DNA of 27,628 nt from an uncultured Porphyromonadaceae bacterium (GTDB taxonomy: Bacteria; Bacteroidota; Bacteroidia; Bacteroidales; Muribaculaceae). Numbering within the stretch: position 1 is the stretch's first letter; every line of letters starts with the position of its first letter. The notes under the pieces are model-generated. The model ran no database searches, was not told the DNA's origin, and worked only from the letters and a program-made list of their open reading frames with translations. This document shows positions 22,741-27,628 of this stretch, one piece after another. A program made the translations under genes and the position numbers. Location: contig UQGP01000033.1 in assembly GCA_900540625.1 (NCBI GenBank), positions 1 through 27,628 of the forward strand, written 5' to 3'.

Positions 22741-22773
22741 CATACGATTTCACAATTTTTTTTGCCGATAGAT

Positions 22774-23661
22774 ATGGATTACATCTCAGCTAAAGAATAT
22801 GCTCACTCTCACGGAATATCCGAGCGCACAGTACGCAACTATTGCGCCCGAGGCCGACTGCCGGGTGCCGTCCTTGTCGGCAAAACGTGGAGTATCCCGA
22901 CAGATGTCCGGCTGCCCGAGCGAATAAATGCACGTACCGTCGTTTCGCCGCTATTGACAGCTCTGAGAGAACAGAAAGCAGCAAGAATAAAAGGGGGAAT
23001 CTACCATCGCACACAGATAGACTTGACCTATAATTCCAACCATATTGAGGGAAGTCGGCTGTCCAAAGAACAGACTCGCTATATTTTCGAGACAAACACG
23101 ATAGGTGTCACCGACGTTGCCGTCAGAGTTGATGATATAATCGAAACCACCAACCACTTTCGTTGCATAGACTTCATCATAGATCGGGCAACGGAACCGC
23201 TGACCGAAAGTATGATAAAGCAAATTCATCGTATTCTGAAATCCGGCACATCGGATGCCCAAAAGGATTGGTTTGCAGTCGGCGAATACAAGCGCTTGCC
23301 AAATGAAGTCGGCGGAGTGGAAACCACCGAACCGGAGGCTGTCGGTGTTGCAGTCAGGGATTTGCTTGGCGAATATCGGTCAAAGGAATCTATAACCATG
23401 GAAGACATCCTTGATTTCCATCAGCGCTTCGAGTCGATACATCCGTTTCAGGACGGCAATGGTCGCGTCGGTCGATTGATAATGTTCAAGGAATGCTTGC
23501 GCTGCCGCATCGTGCCGTTTATCATCACCGACGAGCTCAAAATGTTCTATTATCGTGGTCTGAGCCAATGGCCGCAGACGCCCGGTTATCTCCTCGACAC
23601 ATGCCTTACGGCACAAGACCAATATAAGACCTTCCTTGATTATTTCAGGATAAAGTACTGA
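22774..23661 (+). CDS. HTH-Fic domain protein, probably class II AMP-transferase
   Basis: The 295-residue protein has an excisionase/MerR-like helix-turn-helix at the N-terminus (ISAKEYAHSHGISERTVRNYCARGRLPGAVLVG, about 4-36), then a Fic domain. The Fic core HPFQDGNGRVGR (223-234) is complete, including the catalytic His223 and the phosphate-binding GNGR. An inhibitory motif of the (S/T)xxxE(G/N) type, SNHIEG (88-93), precedes the Fic core, so it belongs to class II, in which Glu92 would block ATP until relieved. A flap region (EYKRLPNEVGG, about 171-181) is also present. The ATG at 22774 is preferred over a frame extending upstream through the promoter. It is a single-gene unit; the role is probably AMPylation of an unknown target, with possible autoregulation. 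Confidence 0.9.
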   Translation: MDYISAKEYAHSHGISERTVRNYCARGRLPGAVLVGKTWSIPTDVRLPERINARTVVSPLLTALREQKAARIKGGIYHRTQIDLTYNSNHIEGSRLSKEQTRYIFETNTIGVTDVAVRVDDIIETTNHFRCIDFIIDRATEPLTESMIKQIHRILKSGTSDAQKDWFAVGEYKRLPNEVGGVETTEPEAVGVAVRDLLGEYRSKESITMEDILDFHQRFESIHPFQDGNGRVGRLIMFKECLRCRIVPFIITDELKMFYYRGLSQWPQTPGYLLDTCLTAQDQYKTFLDYFRIKY

Positions 23662-23740
23662 GCCGAATCGGGGGCATAATTGCTCCTTACGAGGTCAACG
23701 ATTTTTACACAGTTCAGTATTGAGAAAGGACGAAAGACGG

Positions 23741-23777
23741 CGGTGGCCGCCTCGTGGATGTTACGGGGCGGCCACCG
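23741..23777. terminator. Bidirectional hairpin between the Fic gene and serS
   Basis: CGGTGGCCGCC at 23741-23751 and its exact reverse complement at 23767-23777 form an 11-bp GC-rich stem with a 15-nt loop. It lies between two convergent genes and may serve both. Neither flank has a long T run. Confidence 0.65.
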
Positions 23778-23861
23778 TCAGTCGTATGGGATGACGTCAG
23801 CCGAAGACGGCGTTGGAATGCTTGTCAAACGTGCCGTCGGTGACGGTCAAGTCGTCGGGAT

Positions 23862-23898
23862 GCGTCAGTCGATGATGATGTGGCGTCAATCGATGATG
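23862..23898. repeat. 21-bp-period duplication at the serS 3' end
   Basis: GCGTCAGTCGATGATG (23862-23877) is repeated as GCGTCAATCGATGATG (23883-23898), 15 of 16 bases alike. The second copy contains the serS stop codon and the codons before it, so the end of the gene has a near-copy just downstream, in the same frame. Confidence 0.6.
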
Positions 23899-25157
23899 TC
23901 GAAGCCGGTGTAGCGGCGCAGGCACTCTGGAACGACGATACCGTTGGGCGTCTGGTTGTTTTCGAGCAGAGCGGCCATAATGCGCGGCAGAGCCAGTGCC
24001 GAGCCGTTGAGGGTGTGGCACAGGTGTATCTTCTTGTCTGCATCGCGATAGCGGCATTTCAGACGGTTGGCCTGATATGTCTCGAAGTTGGATACGGACG
24101 AAACTTCGAGCCAGCGTTTTTGGGCGGCGCTGAAAACTTCGAAGTCGAAAGTTATGGCGCTGGTGAAGGACATATCGCCGCCGCAGAGGCGTAGGATGTG
24201 CCAGGGCAGGCCGAGCTTTTCGAGCAGTCCCTGCACATGGTCTTTCATTTGCTCGAGGGCTGCGTAAGAGTCTTCGGGGCGCTCGATGCGGACGATTTCG
24301 ACTTTGTCAAATTGGTGCAGACGGTTGAGGCCGCGTACATCCTTGCCGTAGCTTCCGGCTTCGCGACGCCAGCAGGCGCTGTAAGCACAGTTCTTGATAG
24401 GCAAACGGTCGGCGGGAATGATTACATCGCGATAGAGGTTGGTGACGGGGACTTCGGCAGTGGGGATGAGGTACAGTCCGTCCAGAGGAGCGTAGTACAT
24501 TTGAGCTTCCTTGTCGGGGAGTTGGCCTGTGCCGTATCCGGAGGCCTCGTTGACGACGAAAGGAGGTTCGACTTCGAGGTATCCGGCTTCGCTTGCGCTG
24601 TCAAGGAAGAATTGTATGAGCGCGCGTTGGAGACGAGCGCCTTTGCCCAGATATACGGGAAATCCGGCGCCGGTGATTTTGACTCCGAGGTCAAAGTCGA
24701 TGATATTGTATTTTTTGGCCAGTTCCCAGTGCGGAAGAGCGTCTTCGGGCAGGTCGGGCATGGGGCCTCCGGTTTTCTCGACAACGTTGTCGGCGGCGCT
24801 GGTGCCTTCGGGAACCATTGCGCAGGGGACGTTGGGGACGTTGAGCAGTATGTCGCGTATGCCTTTTTCGGCAGCGGCCAGTGCATCGGAAGTGGCTTTC
24901 TGGCTTTCCTTGAGTGCGGCTACTTCGGCCTTCTTGGCTTCGGCGGCAGCGCGGTCTCCGGCTTTCATGAGGGCGCCGATGGCGTCGGCATGTTTTTTGA
25001 GTTGGGCGGCGGCATTGTCGTTCTCCAGTTGGAGGCGACGGCGTTCGGCGTCCAATTCGAGGATGCGGTTTATGGGCTCGGTGCCGTCAAAGCCCTTGAC
25101 AGCAAGACGGCGGATGATGTCTTGCGGGTCTTGTTTGATTTGTTGAAGTGTAAGCAT
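23886..25157 (-). CDS. serS: Seryl-tRNA synthetase
   Basis: The class II synthetase of 423 residues has the standard SerRS build: an N-terminal antiparallel coiled-coil arm (about 28-105, rich in Ala, Lys and Glu) that binds tRNA, then the catalytic core. It has motif 2 (YSACWRREAGSYGKDVRGLNRLHQFDKVE), the serine-binding TAEVP segment, and motif 3 (TLNGSALALPRIMAALLENNQ). It charges tRNA-Ser and also tRNA-Sec where present. The ATG at 25157 gives the usual MLTLQQIKQDP-type start. It is the last gene of a run WG-repeat protein, yqeY, serS, with gaps of 44 and 39 bases. Confidence 0.97.
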   Translation of the reverse strand: MLTLQQIKQDPQDIIRRLAVKGFDGTEPINRILELDAERRRLQLENDNAAAQLKKHADAIGALMKAGDRAAAEAKKAEVAALKESQKATSDALAAAEKGIRDILLNVPNVPCAMVPEGTSAADNVVEKTGGPMPDLPEDALPHWELAKKYNIIDFDLGVKITGAGFPVYLGKGARLQRALIQFFLDSASEAGYLEVEPPFVVNEASGYGTGQLPDKEAQMYYAPLDGLYLIPTAEVPVTNLYRDVIIPADRLPIKNCAYSACWRREAGSYGKDVRGLNRLHQFDKVEIVRIERPEDSYAALEQMKDHVQGLLEKLGLPWHILRLCGGDMSFTSAITFDFEVFSAAQKRWLEVSSVSNFETYQANRLKCRYRDADKKIHLCHTLNGSALALPRIMAALLENNQTPNGIVVPECLRRYTGFDIID

Positions 25158-25196
25158 TGTTGTGTCTTATATGCTATTTGTTTTTTGACAATCGTA

Positions 25197-25649
25197 TTAT
25201 TTGGCCAGGAGTTCGCGCACTTTGGCTGATATTGCGCGTCCATCGGCGCGTCCGGCCAGTTGCTTTGTGGCTACGCCCATCACCTTGCCCATGTCTGCGG
25301 GTGAAGTGGCGCCTACCTTTGCAATGATTTCGGTGAGTGCGGCGGTGAGTTCCTCGTCCGAGAGAGCCTTGGGCAGGTATTCTTCGATGACGGCCAGTTC
25401 GGCCAATTCGTTGTCGGCGAGGTCTTTGCGACCTGCATCGGCGTATATTTTGGCGCTTTCGCGGCGCTGCTTGGCCAGTTTGATTATGATTTTGAGGGCG
25501 TTGTCGTCCGTCAGTTCGCCTCCGGCGCCGGGGGCAGTCTTGGCTTCAAGGAATTCTTTTTTGATGCCGCGCAGGGCTTCGAGGCGTACTTTTTCGCGAG
25601 CCTTCATCGCGGTTTTGATGTCTTCGCTTATGGTGTCAAAGAGATTCAT
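25197..25649 (-). CDS. yqeY: YqeY/GatB-tail family protein
   Basis: The 150-residue soluble protein matches the YqeY family. It starts MNLFDTISEDIKTAMKAREKVRLEALRGIKKEFLEAK, continues with IIIKLAKQRRESAKIYADAGRKDLADNELAELAVIEEYLPKALS, and ends with the ATSPADMGKVMGVATKQLAGRADG motif shared with the tRNA-binding tail of the GatB amidotransferase subunit. YqeY is thought to interact with tRNA or with amidotransferase-type enzymes, but its role is unresolved. Its place directly before serS fits a translation-related role. The length is typical. Confidence 0.93.
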   Translation of the reverse strand: MNLFDTISEDIKTAMKAREKVRLEALRGIKKEFLEAKTAPGAGGELTDDNALKIIIKLAKQRRESAKIYADAGRKDLADNELAELAVIEEYLPKALSDEELTAALTEIIAKVGATSPADMGKVMGVATKQLAGRADGRAISAKVRELLAK

Positions 25650-25693
25650 CGTTGTATCGGTTAGATGTATGTAATATGTTCTGATTGTGAATT

Positions 25694-27442
25694 TTAATAA
25701 TCGTCGGCGACTGCTACTTCTTCGACGGACGGCGCTTCTACCGAGTCCGCATCGGCGGACAGATAGTAGTCGCTATTGTCGTTGGCGGGTGCACGCAGGG
25801 CGCTGCCCATCACGGTGTTGTAGTCAAGTTGGCCGAAACTGTAAACTATGCGCAGGCAGTAAGTGGACGGGACGATGTACACATAGTTGCCGGCGCTGTT
25901 GCGCAATTCGTGACTATGGCCTCCGGCGCGCTCCCAGCCCTTGTCCATAAGGGCGTCAATCAAGGCGTAGGCCGTGGCGGTGCGGCTGTCTGTATTCACG
26001 GGGGTCTCTATGGCCAATAGGGACACGGGAGCCTCCCTGTAGAAGTAGCGTTGTGAGATGGTCCATCCGTCGCTGTCGAAAGTCCAGTCGGCCGGGGATG
26101 TGGCGAAGGTGGCGTACAGTACGCCGAGGTCATCGCTTATAGCCTTGGATACGCGGTAGCTGCCACTGTCGATGTAGGTGAAGGCTTCTTCGGCGCTTAT
26201 GCCCATATCGGGAAGCAATGTCGAGGCTGTCTCGCCGTTGCTGACCGATGGTACGCCTTCGGCGCCGCCGAACGATGCGCCGTTGCCGATGATGTCGGCC
26301 AGGGCTGCCACTTGTTTCTTGTTGTAGATTTTCTGCGAGGAGACGGAGATGAATTGTTCGTCGTTGATTTGGTTGATTTCTAATTTCTTATTAACGAGCT
26401 CGCCGTTTCGGTCGTAGATTGTGTATGGCTTTTCGTCGCCACCGAAAATGTAGCCGTAAAGCCATAGTATCTCGTTGGAATACTCAAGCCTATTGTCGCC
26501 TACGTCCTCGCCGTTGGCGTCCACCACGCGGCATTTGCTGTCGGATCGTTTACGCACGAGGAAGCGTGTGCCGTCAAGCCCGAGGGGGGTAATGCTTTCG
26601 TATCCTTTGAGAATCTTTTCGCCGTCTTCTTTGGCTTCGAGCAATATCCATCCGCCCGAGTTGCGAGCCAGGACGCGGTCGCCGATACGTGCGATTGCAA
26701 TCGTACCGCGGGACAGCTTCATCACCGTTTCGCCCTTATGGTCTACAAAATGGCCTCTGTCATCCTTGTTTACAGCCAGCCAGCCGTTTAGGAATAGGCT
26801 CATAGCTGTGTCTTCGCCTTCGCGGAGTGAGAATACTTTTTCGCCGTCGGTGTCGATGCAGGAGATACGGCCGTTGTCGTTGCGTACCAGAGCAAGACCC
26901 TCCGAGAAAGGCAGCGCCGTGTCCCATTTGGCTTTGATGGCGATGTCGCCTGAGGCGTTGATGTATCCCATCTTTTCGTCGGTATCGTGGTATGGCAGAA
27001 TGTCAACGGATCCGAGCGGTACGGGCACGTAGACTACGGCGATGTCGTCAGAGAGCTGCTTGATTACCTCGCCGTTGGTATTCACAAGCAGGATGCCTGT
27101 TCCGGGACGTACGCCGAAGGCGTGTCCGGCGGCGAAATTAGTGAGCTGTAGGAACGGCTCGTCATTGAGAGCTTTCTTGGGGTCGGAGATGCTGTGTACG
27201 TATAGGCCGTCTTCCTCTTTGACTACGAAAGTGCCGTTGTATACGTAGCTCGGGCTGTTGTCAAAGGCGTTTTTGGCGATGATTTCACCGCTAAAGTCCA
27301 CAAGACTCCAGGCGTCTTCATCGTCCAATTGCACGGAGAAGGCTTCGGGCTGTACCGGAGTGCCGTTGTTGCAGGATGCCAGTGTCGCGGCCGTCATAAG
27401 AGCCATGATAGCGCACAATGCCGAAAAAAGGTTCGTCTTCAT
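25694..27442 (-). CDS. WG-repeat lipoprotein
   Basis: The 582-residue protein has a lipoprotein signal (lipobox LASC, Cys24). A repeat domain follows (about 35-370) built of WG-type beta units, for example KMGYINASGDIAIKAKWDTALPFSEGLALVRNDNG followed by ISCIDTDGEKVFSL. The C-terminal part (about 380-570) is different: it has an acidic/Ser stretch near 400, then an alpha/beta region, and ends in an acidic tail (SVEEVAVADDY). WG repeats form beta-propeller-like or solenoid modules and are frequent in Bacteroidetes envelope proteins; the ligand is unknown. It heads the yqeY-serS run, although a promoter between the genes cannot be excluded. Candidate promoters lie upstream. Confidence 0.82.
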   Translation of the reverse strand: MKTNLFSALCAIMALMTAATLASCNNGTPVQPEAFSVQLDDEDAWSLVDFSGEIIAKNAFDNSPSYVYNGTFVVKEEDGLYVHSISDPKKALNDEPFLQLTNFAAGHAFGVRPGTGILLVNTNGEVIKQLSDDIAVVYVPVPLGSVDILPYHDTDEKMGYINASGDIAIKAKWDTALPFSEGLALVRNDNGRISCIDTDGEKVFSLREGEDTAMSLFLNGWLAVNKDDRGHFVDHKGETVMKLSRGTIAIARIGDRVLARNSGGWILLEAKEDGEKILKGYESITPLGLDGTRFLVRKRSDSKCRVVDANGEDVGDNRLEYSNEILWLYGYIFGGDEKPYTIYDRNGELVNKKLEINQINDEQFISVSSQKIYNKKQVAALADIIGNGASFGGAEGVPSVSNGETASTLLPDMGISAEEAFTYIDSGSYRVSKAISDDLGVLYATFATSPADWTFDSDGWTISQRYFYREAPVSLLAIETPVNTDSRTATAYALIDALMDKGWERAGGHSHELRNSAGNYVYIVPSTYCLRIVYSFGQLDYNTVMGSALRAPANDNSDYYLSADADSVEAPSVEEVAVADDY

Positions 27443-27519
27443 AAGGTTTTAAGTCAATGATGCGAAGCCGGCAGTGATGCTCAGGGCCGTGCTCCGCGCG
27501 AGGTGTGTATAATATTGTG

Positions 27520-27527
27520 CAAAAATA
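27520..27527 (-). promoter_or_regulatory. Candidate -7 box for the WG-repeat gene
   Basis: On the - strand, TATTTTTG at 27527-27520 matches TAnnTTTG, giving a leader of about 70 nt. No good -33 box stands at the expected distance, so this is the weaker of two candidates. Confidence 0.4.
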
Positions 27528-27595
27528 ACACTCTTATTCCGATTTGTCGCTATGATTTGCCGAAAAAAACGACCTGTAGAGTCAAGTGGCAAGTG

Positions 27596-27627
27596 CAAAA
27601 TTAATGAATCATTTTGTAGAACTCAAT
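27596..27627 (-). promoter_or_regulatory. Alternative promoter for the WG-repeat gene
   Basis: On the - strand, TAATTTTG (27603-27596) matches the -7 consensus, and ATTG at 27627-27624 lies 20 bases upstream. It would give a leader of about 150 nt. It is close to the window edge, so context is limited. Confidence 0.4.
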
Positions 27628-27628
27628 T

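Noticed and set aside
1..27628. tRNA genes, rRNA, integrase or transposase genes and att duplications.
   Set aside because: None was recognised on either strand. Cloverleaf-like folding was only judged by eye, so a tRNA scan would be the decisive test.

Overview
The window looks like a chromosomal piece of a Bacteroidales genome, probably from the Muribaculaceae, Prevotella or Bacteroides side of the order. Support comes from a complete type IX secretion core (porT-porP-gldKLMN), a NigD-like lipoprotein, a BspA-like leucine-rich-repeat surface protein with a T9SS-type C-terminus, a DUF3467 protein, and several upstream regions that match the Bacteroidetes promoter (TAnnTTTG at -7, a TTTG-like box about 19-22 bp upstream). 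The family assignment is inference; no rRNA or other phylogenetic marker was available for comparison.

Layout. (1) 1-1190 is visibly AT-rich: two hairpins, a possible 13-codon leader ORF, an unrecognised acidic protein and a SprT-like metalloprotease, all on the + strand. (2) 1313-4653 (- strand) reads DUF3467, cysS, then a RecD/Dda-like helicase. (3) 4758-6242 (- strand) holds a LolD-type ABC ATPase followed by a NigD-like lipoprotein. (4) 6382-11366 (- strand) is a four-gene export operon: TolC, HlyD and two paralogous ABC-2 permeases, with no ATPase gene inside it. (5) 11746-12309 (+) is a CvpA-family membrane protein. It is divergent from the export operon and ends in a hairpin shared with the convergent serpin gene. 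(6) 12451-13686 (-) encodes a serpin lipoprotein. (7) 14200-21361 (+) is the T9SS cluster porT-porP-gldK-gldL-gldM-gldN. A BspA-like candidate cargo follows at 21634-22638. (8) 22774-23661 (+) is an HTH-Fic protein preceded by a perfect 28-bp palindrome that covers its -33 promoter box. (9) 23886-27442 (-) reads a WG-repeat lipoprotein, yqeY and serS.

How the parts work together. PorT and PorP are outer-membrane parts of T9SS. GldK and GldN form the periplasmic ring, and GldL and GldM are the inner-membrane proton-driven motor. The BspA-like protein has a signal peptide and a C-terminus of the kind this system recognises. The TolC/HlyD/permease operon is a separate tripartite efflux or secretion route whose ATPase must come from elsewhere.

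No large undescribed system stands out. The most specific leads are the palindromic operator and repeated half-site at the HTH-Fic gene, the duplicated start region in the AT-rich left end, the serpin's unusual hinge, and the export operon without an ATPase. I saw no tRNA, rRNA, CRISPR array, transposase or integrase.
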